A stretch of DNA of 64,000 nucleotides, taken from the NCBI RefSeq assembly GCF_023228785.1, contig NZ_JALOAN010000011.1, forward strand, positions 1-64,000, in the 5' to 3' direction. Positions 24,405 through 34,576 of this stretch are shown one piece after another (the stretch's first letter is position 1; every line of letters begins with the position of its first letter). The notes under the pieces were generated by a model. The model was not told where the DNA came from. It ran no database searches and was given only the letters and a program-made list of their open reading frames with translations. The position numbers and the translations under genes are program-made. Source of the stretch: Sulfurimonas sp. GTDB taxonomy: Bacteria > Campylobacterota > Campylobacteria > Campylobacterales > Sulfurimonadaceae.

Positions 24405-26954
24405 ATGGACATTAGAGAAGAGTACCTAAGATTTTTTGAATCAAAAAACCATGAGAGAGTTGCATCCGCACCTTTAGTCCCAGAAGATGCTACGCTTCTT
24501 TTTAACAACGCTGGTATGGTTCCATTTAAATCAATCTTCACAGGTGAGATCCCAAGACCACAAAACCCTCGTGCTACTTCATGTCAAACATGTTTAAGAG
24601 CTGGTGGAAAGCACAACGACTTAGAAAATGTTGGACACACGGCAAGACACCATACATTTTTTGAAATGCTAGGAAACTTTAGCTTTGGAGATTATTTTAA
24701 AGAAGAAGCAATTGCTTACTCATGGGAGTTTATTACTGAGGTTTTAAATCTTCCTATAGAAAAGCTCTGGGTTACAGTTCACGATAGCGATGATGAAGCA
24801 GAACTTCTTTGGCAAAAGTATGTTGCAAAAGATAGAATACTTCGTTTAGGCGATGATGATAACTTTTGGCAAATGGGAGATACTGGACCTTGCGGACCTT
24901 GTAGTGAGATCTTTTACGATCAAGGTGCTGAGAACTTTAACTCTAAAGAGGACTACTTAGGCGGTGATGGCGATAGATTTTTAGAGATCTGGAACCTTGT
25001 TTTTATGCAGTATGAAAAGAGTGCTGATGGCAAAATGACAGAACTTCCAAAGCCTTCCATCGACACAGGCATGGGACTTGAAAGAGTTACTGCTGTTTGT
25101 GAAGGCGTTCAAAGTAATTATGAATCATCTCTTTTTATGCCAATTATTAAAGAGGTTGAGAAGCTTATAGGTAAAGAGTATGTTTACAAAAATGGAGCTT
25201 CATACAGAGTTATAGCTGACCACATTAGAACAGCTCTGTTTTTACTAGCTCAGGGCATAAACTTCTCAAATGAAGGGCGTGGATATGTGCTTCGTCGCAT
25301 CTTGCGAAGAGCTGTAAGACATGGTTATTTGCTTGGGTTTAGAGAAGCTTTTATGTATAAACTTGTTGATGTTGTTGTAGAAATTATGGGCACAGAGTAT
25401 GAGTACTTAAGCCAAAGATCTACAGCTGTAAAAGAGCAGATAGAGCTTGAAGAAGAGAGATTTTTTAAGACTATAGAGTCTGGTATCGCTCTTTTTGAAG
25501 AAGAACTTTCAAATACTAAAGATACTTTTAGTGGAGATGTGGCTTTTAAACTCTACGATACTTTTGGATTTCCACTAGATCTTACAGAAGACATGTTAAA
25601 GGGTAAAGATATAAAACTTGACTTTGCAAGATTTGAAGAGCTTATGCTTGAACAGAGAACTCGTGCAAAAGCTGCTTGGAAAGGTAGTGGAGATAGTGCA
25701 ACTCAGGGAGATTTTAAAGAGCTTTTAGAAGAGTTTGGAGAAAATGAGTTTGTGGGGTATGAGCAAATGAATCATAGCTCAAAAGTTTTAGCTCTACTCG
25801 ATGAGAATTTTAAAAGAGTTAACTCTTTAGGCAAAGATGAGAGTGGTTGGGCTATGTTAGATCTAACTCCATTTTATGCAGAAAGTGGTGGACAATGTGG
25901 AGATCTTGGAGAACTTGTAGGAGTTGCTAATGTGCAAGATACAAGAGGTTTTTTTGGGCTTAACCTTTCAGAGATCAAAGTTAGTTCTAAGATAGAAGTA
26001 GGACAAAGTGTTGAGGCTAAGGTTGACAGTTCAAGAAATGAGATCATTAAGCACCACTCGGCTACTCATCTACTTCACGCTGTACTCTATGATGTCTTGG
26101 GAGATCATATTTCACAAGCTGGATCTCTTGTTGAGGCTAAAAGACTTAGGTTCGACTTCTCTCATCCAAAAGCACTGAGCTCTGAGGAAATTAGAGAGAT
26201 TGAACTTCGTGTAAATAACGAGATCTTAAGAAGTATTGAGACTAAAACTGAGCTTTTAAGTATAGAAGATGCTAAGAAAAGCGGTGCAAAAGCACAGTTT
26301 GGTGAGAAGTATGGAGATGAGGTTAGAGTTGTAAGTTTTGCTGACGCTTCCATTGAGTTTTGTGGTGGAGTTCATGTTAGTAACACTGCAAATATTGGCT
26401 CATTCATCATCACAAAAGAGAGTGGTGTGAGTGCTGGGGTTAGACGAATAGAAGCTCTTTGTGGCGAGTCTGCATATAAGTATTTTTGTGGGCAAAGAGA
26501 TCTGTTAAAGCAGGTAGAAGCTGAGGTTAAAAACCTTGACGCATTAGCTGGGATCTCAAGACTAAAGTCAAACATAAATGAGTTAAAAGCAGAACTAAAA
26601 CTTGCACAAGAGAGCACTAGTGTTGAAATAAAAGTAGATAGTGTAAATGGTGTAAGTGTAGTTGTTGAAGAGTTAGTATCTGGTGATATTAAAGAAAAAA
26701 TTGATGAGCTGAAAAACCAAAATGAGAAACTATGTGCGATGCTTTTTCAAGTAAAAGATGACAAAGTTCTTATCGCTGCAGGTGTAAAAAATGCCGATGC
26801 AAAAGCTGGTGAGTGGATCAAGAAAATAGCTCCTATTTTAGGTGGCGGTGGCGGTGGAAGACCAGACTTCGCACAAGCTGGCGGAAAAGACAAGACAAAA
26901 CTTCCCGAAGCTAAAGAAGAAGCACTAAAGTACATAAAAGAGATACTAAGCTGA
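24405..26954 (+). CDS. alaS: Alanyl-tRNA synthetase
   Basis: Class II aminoacyl-tRNA synthetase charging tRNA-Ala. The N-terminal catalytic domain opens with [15 protein letters not shown] and contains [15 protein letters not shown]. The editing domain has the zinc motif HHSATHLLH (from residue 550) and CGGVH (653-657). The C-terminal C-Ala domain ends with [16 protein letters not shown]. At 849 aa it is normal. Its TGA stop overlaps the CTG that appears to start maf. Confidence 0.97.
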   Translation: MDIREEYLRFFESKNHERVASAPLVPEDATLLFNNAGMVPFKSIFTGEIPRPQNPRATSCQTCLRAGGKHNDLENVGHTARHHTFFEMLGNFSFGDYFKEEAIAYSWEFITEVLNLPIEKLWVTVHDSDDEAELLWQKYVAKDRILRLGDDDNFWQMGDTGPCGPCSEIFYDQGAENFNSKEDYLGGDGDRFLEIWNLVFMQYEKSADGKMTELPKPSIDTGMGLERVTAVCEGVQSNYESSLFMPIIKEVEKLIGKEYVYKNGASYRVIADHIRTALFLLAQGINFSNEGRGYVLRRILRRAVRHGYLLGFREAFMYKLVDVVVEIMGTEYEYLSQRSTAVKEQIELEEERFFKTIESGIALFEEELSNTKDTFSGDVAFKLYDTFGFPLDLTEDMLKGKDIKLDFARFEELMLEQRTRAKAAWKGSGDSATQGDFKELLEEFGENEFVGYEQMNHSSKVLALLDENFKRVNSLGKDESGWAMLDLTPFYAESGGQCGDLGELVGVANVQDTRGFFGLNLSEIKVSSKIEVGQSVEAKVDSSRNEIIKHHSATHLLHAVLYDVLGDHISQAGSLVEAKRLRFDFSHPKALSSEEIREIELRVNNEILRSIETKTELLSIEDAKKSGAKAQFGEKYGDEVRVVSFADASIEFCGGVHVSNTANIGSFIITKESGVSAGVRRIEALCGESAYKYFCGQRDLLKQVEAEVKNLDALAGISRLKSNINELKAELKLAQESTSVEIKVDSVNGVSVVVEELVSGDIKEKIDELKNQNEKLCAMLFQVKDDKVLIAAGVKNADAKAGEWIKKIAPILGGGGGGRPDFAQAGGKDKTKLPEAKEEALKYIKEILS

Positions 26955-27514
26955 TCCGCTTAGCATCTAACTCCTCTACTCGTGCCATGCTACTTCGCGA
27001 GGCTGGCATAGAGTTTGTTCAAGAATCTTACGACTTTAATGAAGATGAGATCATTGCAAAAACTCCAAAAGAGTTTGTCTATCTTGCTACTTTAGGAAAG
27101 TATGAGACAAATTTAAGAGCTTTTGGATGTGAAGATCTTGCTCTTTTAGTAGCTGATACTGTAGTTACAGCACAAGGCAAGATTTTAAGAAAAGCTAAAG
27201 ATGAAGTAGAAGCTAGAGATATACTACTCTCTCAAAGTGGAAGTCTTACCTCAATAATAACCTGCATGATCTACCAAAGCAAAGCCAAAAAAATCATAGA
27301 TATTTCACAAACAACCTATAGTTTTAGAGAGTTTGACAGGCAAGATCTAGAAGACTACTTAAAAAGTGGTGAGTGGGTTGGTAAAGCCGGAGCTTGTATG
27401 GTTGAGGGATTTTGTAAAAACTATATAGAAGAAGTAAGAGGCTTTGAGAGTACTGCTATGGGTTTAAATATAGAGGTGTTAAAAGCGTTTTATGAAAAAT
27501 TGAACCCTCTTTGA
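26951..27514 (+). CDS. maf: Maf/YceF-type nucleotide pyrophosphatase, probable CTG start
   Basis: Nucleoside-triphosphate pyrophosphatase of the Maf family, which cleaves non-canonical or pyrimidine NTPs. The conserved N-terminal loop [12 protein letters not shown] binds substrate, and VADTVV carries the catalytic Asp. The first ATG (26987) lies inside this loop and would remove the essential LASxSxxR, so the start must be further up. The only upstream codon resembling a start is CTG at 26951, which overlaps the alaS stop as CTGA, like a normal ATGA overlap. That gives 187 aa, the usual length. The last residues (LNPL) are encoded by the terminal inverted repeat of the adjoining MITE. Confidence 0.88.
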   Translation: MIRLASNSSTRAMLLREAGIEFVQESYDFNEDEIIAKTPKEFVYLATLGKYETNLRAFGCEDLALLVADTVVTAQGKILRKAKDEVEARDILLSQSGSLTSIITCMIYQSKAKKIIDISQTTYSFREFDRQDLEDYLKSGEWVGKAGACMVEGFCKNYIEEVRGFESTAMGLNIEVLKAFYEKLNPL

Positions 27515-27736
27515 TTTATAAACTAGATTCCGTGTCAAGCACGGAATGACGGAGCACACGTCATCCCAAACAAACCATCACCCCGAACAAACAAACCATC
27601 ATTCCGAACAAACAAAACTGTCATCTTGAGCAAGCAAACTGTTATTTTGAACAAGCAAACTGTCATCCTGAACAAACGAACCGTCATCCTGAACTTGATT
27701 CAGGATCCATTTTATAACTCTTCAAAGCATTAAATT
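27498..27736 (+). mobile_element. MITE-like element, copy A
   Basis: Bounded by AATTGAACCCTCT at the left and the complement of AATTTAATGCTTTGAA at the right, an imperfect terminal inverted repeat of about 30 bp. Inside are a TTCCGTG-TCAAG-CACGGAA palindrome with TGACG, a run of 'tcat(c/t)c(c/t)gaacaaac' variants, and a TCCTGAA palindrome. No ORF. The left end supplies the maf stop codon. Rest of the gap to 27819: AT-rich, no gene seen. Confidence 0.75.
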
Positions 27737-27819
27737 AATTAAAAAAGTGATTAAAATCTCTATTTTTAGAAGGTTTAATAAGATATAGTGATAAAATAGG
27801 AAAAGGAAAAGGACAAATT

Positions 27820-29631
27820 ATTTTAAAACAATACAGAATCTATATATTTGTATCGGTTTTAGTGTTAATTACCCTGTGTATGTCATGGTTGTACATGGAT
27901 TTTTTGAATTCTAAAAAAAATTCTTTGACAATGTCTAAGCACCGAGCAGAAGCTTTGTATATGCGTGAGCAAGTGGCAAGCTTGATACTACTCAAACAAA
28001 AAGCTACTGTTGCCATGGCTTTAAGTCTTGCTAATGATAAAAACCTATCTTTAAAAGTAAAAAATAGAGAAATTGAACAAGATTACTACAAAAACCTCAT
28101 ACAAAATCTCACACAAGAGACACTTTATAAAAATATATGGATACAACTTTTTGATGAAGACATTAACACACTTTACAGAAGTTGGTCGCATAAACATGGC
28201 GATAACCTCTCAAATATGAGAGCTGACTTACGAAGAGTTGCTAGAGATAAAAAAGTTATCTACTCTATAAGTGCGGCAAAATTTAATCTCTCTTTAAAAG
28301 CGATGGTTCCACTCTTTATAAAAGATGAGTTTATAGGTATTGTTGAAGTCATCTCACATTTTAACTCCATCTCAAAAGAGCTTAAAAAGTCAGATATAGA
28401 CTCGGTTGTAGTTTTGAATAAAGAGTATACAAAACAACTAGAAGAGCCTTTTACTAAGCTTTTTATAGGTGAGTATTATATTGCAAACTTTGATGCACCA
28501 AAAGAACTTATGGAGATTATGCAAAGAGATTCAGTTGAGAGTTATTTTACTAAAGAACATAAAATAGTTGATGATATGGTAGTAAGTTCTTATGAATTAA
28601 AAGGTGCTGATGGAAATTTATTTGGTCACTATGTAATGTTTAAAAAAATCGATAGTATCTCAAGCTTAGATTTGGAATATTTTATGTTTAAATGGCTTAC
28701 ATTTGGCATAGTTTTTGTGATGAGCATAACTATACTTGTAAGCACAATGCTCTTTTTTGCAAATAGAAGACAAAAAGAGTATTTTTACAATATCATAAAC
28801 TCATCAACTAACATAGTAGTAGTGAGTGACACTAGATCAATTATTTATGCAAATGAGATGTTTTTTAAATACTTTAGCAGATATAAAACACTCCAAGAGT
28901 TCAAGCAAAATCATAAAAGTATAAGTGAGTTTTTTGTTAAAGAAGAAGCTTATCTGCAAGTGGATATGAATGGAGTTGGCTGGGTTTTATATATGATTGA
29001 AAACTCAAAAGAGCTTCATAAAGTCAAACTTGATATTTTTGGAAAAGTATATTGTTTTAGTATTGGTGCATCTAAACTCTCAGGTGCAAATAACCACTAT
29101 GCAGTAGTTTTAAGTGATATAACTGAACAAGAGATTTATAAAAAAGAGCTAGAACTTTTAAGTACTACAGATGAGTTAACCAATATAGGAAACCGAAGAT
29201 ATTTTGAGAGAAAACTAAAAGAAGAGATAAGTCGTGCTAGTAGATATAACTATCCATTTTCTTTAGTGATGTTTGATATTGATCACTTTAAAGCCGTAAA
29301 TGATAATTATGGTCACGCTATTGGTGATGAAGTCTTAAAAGAGTACTCAAGGCTTGTTGATTCTCACCTGCGTGAGGCTGATTTGTTGTGTAGAGTCGGT
29401 GGTGAGGAGTTTATGGTTATACTTCCTTATACTCAAAAAGATCATGCAAAAGAGATAGCAGAAAAACTAAGAACGAAAATAGAGTCGCATAAAAAGATCA
29501 TCTCTATTACGATGAGTTTTGGTGTGGTTGAATTTGAAAAAGATGATGATTTTGAGTCTATTTATAAGAGAGTTGACGATGCTCTTTATAGTGCAAAGCG
29601 AAATGGCAGAAACATGGTTATAGTTGGATGA
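27820..29631 (+). CDS. Membrane diguanylate cyclase (Cache-PAS-GGDEF)
   Basis: Sensor enzyme that makes cyclic di-GMP. Layout: a first transmembrane helix, a periplasmic Cache-like domain (about 50-270), a second helix (near 285-310), a PAS-like domain (about 315-430), and a C-terminal GGDEF domain with the signature GGEEF. The product-inhibition site RxxD (READ) lies five residues before it, so feedback is probably intact. The first conventional start, GTG 27862, would cut the first helix in half and has no ribosome site. ATT at 27820 lies behind 'aaaggac' and yields MLKQYRIYIFVSVLVLITL, a complete anchor. It is therefore my choice, with moderate certainty. It overlaps bioF by 4 bp. Confidence 0.85.
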   Translation: MLKQYRIYIFVSVLVLITLCMSWLYMDFLNSKKNSLTMSKHRAEALYMREQVASLILLKQKATVAMALSLANDKNLSLKVKNREIEQDYYKNLIQNLTQETLYKNIWIQLFDEDINTLYRSWSHKHGDNLSNMRADLRRVARDKKVIYSISAAKFNLSLKAMVPLFIKDEFIGIVEVISHFNSISKELKKSDIDSVVVLNKEYTKQLEEPFTKLFIGEYYIANFDAPKELMEIMQRDSVESYFTKEHKIVDDMVVSSYELKGADGNLFGHYVMFKKIDSISSLDLEYFMFKWLTFGIVFVMSITILVSTMLFFANRRQKEYFYNIINSSTNIVVVSDTRSIIYANEMFFKYFSRYKTLQEFKQNHKSISEFFVKEEAYLQVDMNGVGWVLYMIENSKELHKVKLDIFGKVYCFSIGASKLSGANNHYAVVLSDITEQEIYKKELELLSTTDELTNIGNRRYFERKLKEEISRASRYNYPFSLVMFDIDHFKAVNDNYGHAIGDEVLKEYSRLVDSHLREADLLCRVGGEEFMVILPYTQKDHAKEIAEKLRTKIESHKKIISITMSFGVVEFEKDDDFESIYKRVDDALYSAKRNGRNMVIVG

Positions 29632-30731
29632 GTTTATACTACAACAAAGAGCTAAAAGCTATAAAGAAGAGAGCAAGATATAGACAAAGAGAGTTAGTAG
29701 ATGACTCATTAGTAGACTTTGCATCTAATGACTACTTAGGACTCTCACACAACAAAACCTTGCATGAAAAAACTTGCAAAGAGATCTCGCGACTTTCACA
29801 AAATAGCTCAAAAGCTTCACTTTTAGTAAATGGATATCATAAGATCCACAGAGATTTTGAAGAGACGCTAAAAGAGTTCAATGGCTTTGAAGATGCAGTG
29901 ATCTTGGGTAGTGGTTTTAATGCAAATATAGCACTTATAGATGCACTTGTGAGAAAAGGCGATGAGCTTTTTATGGATGAACTCTACCACGCTTCTGGGA
30001 TCTTAGCTTCTCAAATAGACAATAAAAAAGTAAAGTTTTTCAAACACAATGACATAGAAGATCTAGAAAATATGCTTTTAGGCTCACAAGCTAAGCGAAA
30101 GATCGTAGCAGTTGAGGGCATCTACTCTATGGATGGTGACTTAGTTAAAGAGAGTGTTTTTGAACTTTGCGATAAATATGATGCAATTTTAATAGTAGAT
30201 GAAGCTCACAGTAGCGGAGTGGTTGGAGAGAATCTTATGGGTGTTTATGATCTCTACAACATAAAAATCAGACCAAACCATATAAAGATGGGAACTCTAG
30301 GTAAAGCATATGGAAGCTTTGGGGCTTATATTTTAGGTTCTGAGCATATAGTAGAGTATCTTATAAATCGTGCAAAGCCCATTATTTACGCTACATCACT
30401 CTCTTTATATGACACACTCTTAGCTCATAACGCTCTAAGGTATATCCGAGATAATAAAGAGAGTTTAAAAGAAAAAATAGAGTCTTATAAAGAGATAGTA
30501 GAACAAGAACTAGGAATTAAAACACAAAGTTTAATAGTCCCTATAAATATAGGCGATAATGCAAAGGTTATGAAGATAAAAGAGGAACTAAAAGAGTCTG
30601 GCTATGCAGTAGGTGCTATAAGACAACCTACAGTCAAAAGTGCCATTATAAGACTAATAGCAAGACTTGGCACTAGTGAGAGTGAGCTTAGAGAGCTTTG
30701 CATGCTTTTAAACACTAAGAGAGAGATCTAG
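29628..30731 (+). CDS. bioF: 8-amino-7-oxononanoate synthase-like PLP enzyme
   Basis: Alpha-oxoamine synthase family enzyme, most likely condensing pimeloyl thioester with alanine in biotin synthesis. FASNDYLGLS (31-40), LYHASG (119-124), DEAHSSG (191-197) and the PLP lysine Lys226 in GTLGKAYGS are conserved. At 367 aa it is slightly short for BioF (about 385). No other bio gene is nearby, so a related substrate is possible. It begins with an ATGA overlap to the diguanylate cyclase gene. Confidence 0.88.
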   Translation: MSLYYNKELKAIKKRARYRQRELVDDSLVDFASNDYLGLSHNKTLHEKTCKEISRLSQNSSKASLLVNGYHKIHRDFEETLKEFNGFEDAVILGSGFNANIALIDALVRKGDELFMDELYHASGILASQIDNKKVKFFKHNDIEDLENMLLGSQAKRKIVAVEGIYSMDGDLVKESVFELCDKYDAILIVDEAHSSGVVGENLMGVYDLYNIKIRPNHIKMGTLGKAYGSFGAYILGSEHIVEYLINRAKPIIYATSLSLYDTLLAHNALRYIRDNKESLKEKIESYKEIVEQELGIKTQSLIVPINIGDNAKVMKIKEELKESGYAVGAIRQPTVKSAIIRLIARLGTSESELRELCMLLNTKREI

Positions 30732-30741
30732 ACTTCAGCTA

Positions 30742-30857
30742 GTTTCCAGGCTCAGCGTGGGAACTCATATATATTTGAGTTAGAATTTATATACACTCCC
30801 ACGCAGAGCATAGGAGCGAGGGAGAATTTATATACACTCCCACGCAGAGCATGGGAG
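30742..30857. repeat. Twin-hairpin element T1, copy 3 (right arm duplicated)
   Basis: Left hairpin GTTTCCAGG...CGTGGGAAC (30742-30764), a spacer with 'catatatatttgagttag', then two right hairpins (30796-30816 and 30837-30857) separated by a repeated 'gagaatttatataca'. One right hairpin has a mutated base (CATAGGAG). Confidence 0.8.
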
Positions 30858-30917
30858 CGAGAGAGAGATTTATACACGACTACCCTCAGAGTAAGTGAAG
30901 TATTACAAGAAATAAGA

Positions 30918-30923
30918 TAGAAT
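30918..30923 (+). promoter_or_regulatory. -10 box of the ABC ATPase gene (leaderless type)
   Basis: TAGAAT ends 6 nt before the ATG at 30930, with no ribosome site (agcaca). Confidence 0.5.
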
Positions 30924-30929
30924 AGCACA

Positions 30930-31619
30930 ATGAAAATATCCAAGCTGCATATTAGCCTCAAAGATAAGATCTTAGTAGATATAAACTTTAGCATCACATC
31001 ATCGTTGGCACTTGTTGGACAGAGTGGCAGTGGGAAGAGTTTGACACTCAAAGCACTCTTGGGGATGCTTCCATCTTCCATGGAATCCATTATAGAATCA
31101 GATGCAGATTTTGAGTTAAAAGGTGGTAGAGATATCTCTTTTGTGCCTCAAAATCCTTTTACAGCACTCTCTCCACTAACAAAGATAAAAAAACAGTTTT
31201 TTGTGGATGAGAGTAGGATAAAAGAGCTTTTTGCTCAGGTTGATTTGGGAGAGAGTCTCTTAGAGAGATTTGCTCCAGAACTCTCAGGTGGACAGCTTCA
31301 AAGGGTAGTAATTGCTATGGCGCTAGAGAGAGATCCAAAGCTGATACTCTTAGATGAGCCGACAACTGCACTAGATCCTACTACTAGAGTTTTGATCCTA
31401 GATCTACTAAGAGAGTTGCAAAAAAAGCATGGATTTAAGATGCTTTTTGTGACGCACGATATGAACTCAGCAAAAGTTATTTGTGATGAGATCTGTGTTA
31501 TAAAAAACGGTAGAGTTGTAGAGAGTAATGATATGAAAACTCTTTTGGCTTCTCCACAACAAGAGTACACAAAAACACTGATAGATGCAAACTTTGCAAA
31601 TAGGGAATTTAGAAGATGA
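30930..31619 (+). CDS. ABC transporter ATP-binding protein, peptide/nickel type
   Basis: ABC ATPase resembling DppD/NikD. Walker A GQSGSGKS (30-37), a Q-loop VPQNPFTALSP typical of the peptide/nickel subfamily, signature LSGGQ (118-122), Walker B LILLDEP (138-144) and switch His in VTHD. At 229 aa it lacks the C-terminal oligopeptide-binding extension. No permease or binding protein lies beside it, so its partners are elsewhere. The end overlaps the PBP1A gene by 4 bp. Confidence 0.9.
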   Translation: MKISKLHISLKDKILVDINFSITSSLALVGQSGSGKSLTLKALLGMLPSSMESIIESDADFELKGGRDISFVPQNPFTALSPLTKIKKQFFVDESRIKELFAQVDLGESLLERFAPELSGGQLQRVVIAMALERDPKLILLDEPTTALDPTTRVLILDLLRELQKKHGFKMLFVTHDMNSAKVICDEICVIKNGRVVESNDMKTLLASPQQEYTKTLIDANFANREFRR

Positions 31620-33616
31620 GAATTGCTAGAAATATTTTTTTAAGTATCTTGCTACTTGGATTTTTATCTCCATTTATAGTTTTAGGATATTTTTTAACTG
31701 CAGAGAGTTATGACATAACAGAGTTAGTTGATTATAAGCCAAATGTTACTACTAGGATTTATGATAAAAATGGTGAAAAAATCGCAAATATTTTTCATGA
31801 AAAACATAGATATTATGCTAGCTTCGCAGAGATCCCACCAAGAGCCATAGAAGCACTTATCGCCATAGAAGATACTACTTTTTTTGAACATCCTGGTATA
31901 AATATAGATGCAATTTTCAGAGCAGCTATTAAAGTTATAAAGGCTGGAAAGGCTGTAGAGGGTGCAAGTACTATTACTCAACAGCTTGTTAAAAATGTAC
32001 TTCTAACGAGAGAGAAAAAACTATCAAGAAAGATAAAAGAGGCGATTTTTGCACTTAAATTAGAACGTGTTTTAACTAAAGAAGAGATACTAGAGAGATA
32101 CCTAAATGAGATCTATTATGGACATGGGTATTATGGTATAAAAACAGCGGCTGATGGGTACTTTCACAAGAAACTAAGTGATCTAACACTAAAAGAGATG
32201 GCTATTTTAGTTGGACTTCCAAAAGCACCAAGCATTTATGCACCTACAAAAAATTATGAGATCTCAATGGGTAGAGCCAATCGTGTAATATCGAGGATGC
32301 ACACTTTGGGTTGGATAGATGAAGGTGCTTATAAAGATGCGATGGAAGAAAACCCGAAAGTTTATGATGATACATTAACACAAAACAAAGCGCCTTTTAT
32401 AGTTGATGAAGTTGCAAGACGATTGCCAGATCTAGGTATTGATGATATGAAAAGTGGCGGTTATGAGATATATACAACTATAGACTTAAGGCTCCAAGAA
32501 GCTGCAAGAGAGGCTCTAAAGAGTGCTTATGATAAATCTTTAGAGAGGATAGAGGGCTATAAAGAACGAGAAGCTAAGATCGTGGAATCCAATCCATCGT
32601 ATGAAGTATCTGATGATATAAACACCTCTGTACTTAATGGTGCTATTGTTTCTCTTGATTCTGCTAGTGGGGATATTGTGGCGCTTGTTGGAAGTGTTGA
32701 TTATAAGATATCATCATATAATCGTGCTACTCAAGGAAAGAGACTACCTGGATCTGCATTTAAACCTTTTATATATCAAGTGGCAATAGACCTAGGATAC
32801 TCAGGGGCTACCGAGCTAATAGATATCTCAAGAACATATAAGTATGAAAAAGATGGCGAAGAGTTGACATGGAGTCCAAGTAATTATGGCAAAAGCTATA
32901 AAGGACTTATCTCCCTAAGAGAGGCTCTGGTTCATTCAAATAATCTTGCGACTATAAACCTTGTAAATGAGATAGGGCTCAATCAACTCTTAGATGAACT
33001 AGATAAGTTTGGTATTGAGAATCTTCCAAGAAACCTTTCTATCTCACTAGGAACTATCTCTCTATCTCCGCTAGAGCTTGCAAAATATCTATCATCATTT
33101 GCAAATTGTGGGATGCAATTAGAGCCTCATCTTATAAGTTCAATAGAGCAAAAATCAAACACCATATATGAAAAAGAGCAAAAAAGTAAGTTTATAACAG
33201 AACCTACACAAGCCTTTATTATGACTACTATTTTAAGAGATGTTGTGCAAAGTGGAACAGGTAGAAGAGCAAAAGTAAGTGGTATAGAACTAGCTGGAAA
33301 AACAGGAACGACAAACAACAATGTTGATGGCTGGTTCGCAGGTTACTCGCCAACTATAGAGACTGTTGTTTGGTTTGGAAATGATGATAATTCTCCAATG
33401 CACAGATGGGAGACAGGTGGAAAGATTGCCGGTCCTGCATTTGCTCAGTTTTATAGAAGTGTGCTAGATCTATATCCTCAGATCCAGAGAAAGTTTATAG
33501 CTCCAGAGGGGATAGTTGAAGTGGATATTGGTGGTAAAAAAGAGTATTTTAGTGATATCTCTAAACCACCACGGGCAAAAAATAAAGCAGATGCTAACGA
33601 AGAACTTATCTTCTAA
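31616..33616 (+). CDS. Penicillin-binding protein 1A (bifunctional)
   Basis: Class A PBP that polymerises and crosslinks peptidoglycan. One N-terminal membrane helix (8-27). The GT51 domain has catalytic Glu85 in EDTTFFEHPG and the GASTITQQLVKN motif (116-127). The transpeptidase domain has SAFK (Ser380, Lys383), SNN (441-443) and KTGT (562-565). At 666 aa it is the compact form found in Campylobacterota. It is translationally coupled to the ABC ATPase gene upstream and converges tail-to-tail with the next gene, overlapping it by 4 bp. Confidence 0.96.
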   Translation: MRIARNIFLSILLLGFLSPFIVLGYFLTAESYDITELVDYKPNVTTRIYDKNGEKIANIFHEKHRYYASFAEIPPRAIEALIAIEDTTFFEHPGINIDAIFRAAIKVIKAGKAVEGASTITQQLVKNVLLTREKKLSRKIKEAIFALKLERVLTKEEILERYLNEIYYGHGYYGIKTAADGYFHKKLSDLTLKEMAILVGLPKAPSIYAPTKNYEISMGRANRVISRMHTLGWIDEGAYKDAMEENPKVYDDTLTQNKAPFIVDEVARRLPDLGIDDMKSGGYEIYTTIDLRLQEAAREALKSAYDKSLERIEGYKEREAKIVESNPSYEVSDDINTSVLNGAIVSLDSASGDIVALVGSVDYKISSYNRATQGKRLPGSAFKPFIYQVAIDLGYSGATELIDISRTYKYEKDGEELTWSPSNYGKSYKGLISLREALVHSNNLATINLVNEIGLNQLLDELDKFGIENLPRNLSISLGTISLSPLELAKYLSSFANCGMQLEPHLISSIEQKSNTIYEKEQKSKFITEPTQAFIMTTILRDVVQSGTGRRAKVSGIELAGKTGTTNNNVDGWFAGYSPTIETVVWFGNDDNSPMHRWETGGKIAGPAFAQFYRSVLDLYPQIQRKFIAPEGIVEVDIGGKKEYFSDISKPPRAKNKADANEELIF

Positions 33617-34413
33617 TCAGCTTTTTTGTCTTCTTGCTTTTTATCCTCAGGTTTTTTGAGTGACTTTATGCTTATTTTTTTACCTATTTTTTTAGGTGCA
33701 TCGTAGTTCTCTTTTGCAGATCCATCGTGACGATGGTTTCTCTCTCCGCTTTTACCTGAAAAAAGAGCTTTTCCTTTTTCATCTTTACCTAAAAATTTGT
33801 TTGGTGATTTTTTCTTTTTTTCCCACTGCTTAGCTTTGTCATCATCTCTTCTTGGCTTGTCAAATTTTTTATCGCCTTCGGGTTTTTTAAACTCTTTTTT
33901 TATCTCATTTGGATCTCTTGTGCCCTCGTCGTATCTCTTTTTAGCCACATCTTTTATATCTTGTTTTGACATCTGTTTTTGTTTTGGTTTTGTCTCTTTT
34001 TTTTCTATTTTCTCATACTCAAAACCTTCTACTATCTCTTGTTTTATAACACGACCTAAAAGAGTCTCTATAGGGTAGAGTAGCTTTTGTTCGCTCTCAT
34101 TTAAAATAAGTATCGCTTTTGAAGTTGTATGTGAGAGTCTTTTTATGTAAAGGATTGCTTTTTGAGGTAGATCTAAGCTTATAAGTAGATCACATGTTAT
34201 GGATTCATCTTTAAAAAGTGCATCATCAGTTAGCACTTGCGCGTTAGTTGCATCTGCTAGAGATTCTTTTATGCTAGAGGCATCTTGCGAAGTTACTATT
34301 ATGATTTTACTATCTTTATTTTGGGAGATTATTTGTTTTAAAAGAGATGGTTTTTTATCATTGGGACAGGGGTAAACACGGTGATTTGTGGGCTTAATGC
34401 TACTTGTTGACAT
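33613..34413 (-). CDS. Degenerate DEAD-box-helicase-like protein with basic tail
   Basis: A 266-aa protein in two parts. Residues ~1-140 resemble the second RecA-like domain of DEAD-box helicases: a KIIIVTSQDASSIKESL strand-loop, LLISLDLPQKAILYIKRLSHTT where helicases have a DLP...YIHRIGRTGR motif, and then AILILNESEQKLLYPIE. The arginine-finger motif is lost, and no ATP-binding first domain exists. Residues ~145-266 are extremely Lys/Asp/Glu-rich, like RNA-binding tails. An ATG at 34455 lies inside the neighbouring MITE. I use ATG 34413, which has an 'agga' ribosome site. Function not known; a non-catalytic RNA-binding role is inferred. Confidence 0.65.
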   Translation of the reverse strand: MSTSSIKPTNHRVYPCPNDKKPSLLKQIISQNKDSKIIIVTSQDASSIKESLADATNAQVLTDDALFKDESITCDLLISLDLPQKAILYIKRLSHTTSKAILILNESEQKLLYPIETLLGRVIKQEIVEGFEYEKIEKKETKPKQKQMSKQDIKDVAKKRYDEGTRDPNEIKKEFKKPEGDKKFDKPRRDDDKAKQWEKKKKSPNKFLGKDEKGKALFSGKSGERNHRHDGSAKENYDAPKKIGKKISIKSLKKPEDKKQEDKKAD

Positions 34414-34436
34414 TAGAAATCCTAAAGGGTAATTTA

Positions 34437-34576
34437 AATTGAATGCTCTGAACAATTATTAAGTTAGATCCTGAATCAAGTTCAGGATGACGGTTTGCTT
34501 GTTCAGGATGACGCGTGTCCCGTCATTCCGTGCTTGACACGGAATCTAGTTTGATAGATTATCAGAGGGTTCAATT
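34437..34576 (-). mobile_element. MITE-like element, copy B
   Basis: The compact 140-bp copy, inverted relative to copies A and C. Ends are AATTGAATGCTCTGAACAAT (34437 onward) and the complement of AATTGAACCCTCTGATAAT (ending 34576). Inside are one TCCTGAA-TCAAG-TTCAGGA palindrome and one inverse TTCCGTG palindrome, separated by a short 'gtttgcttgttcaggatgacgcg' linker. It sits in the gap between two divergent genes. Confidence 0.8.
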
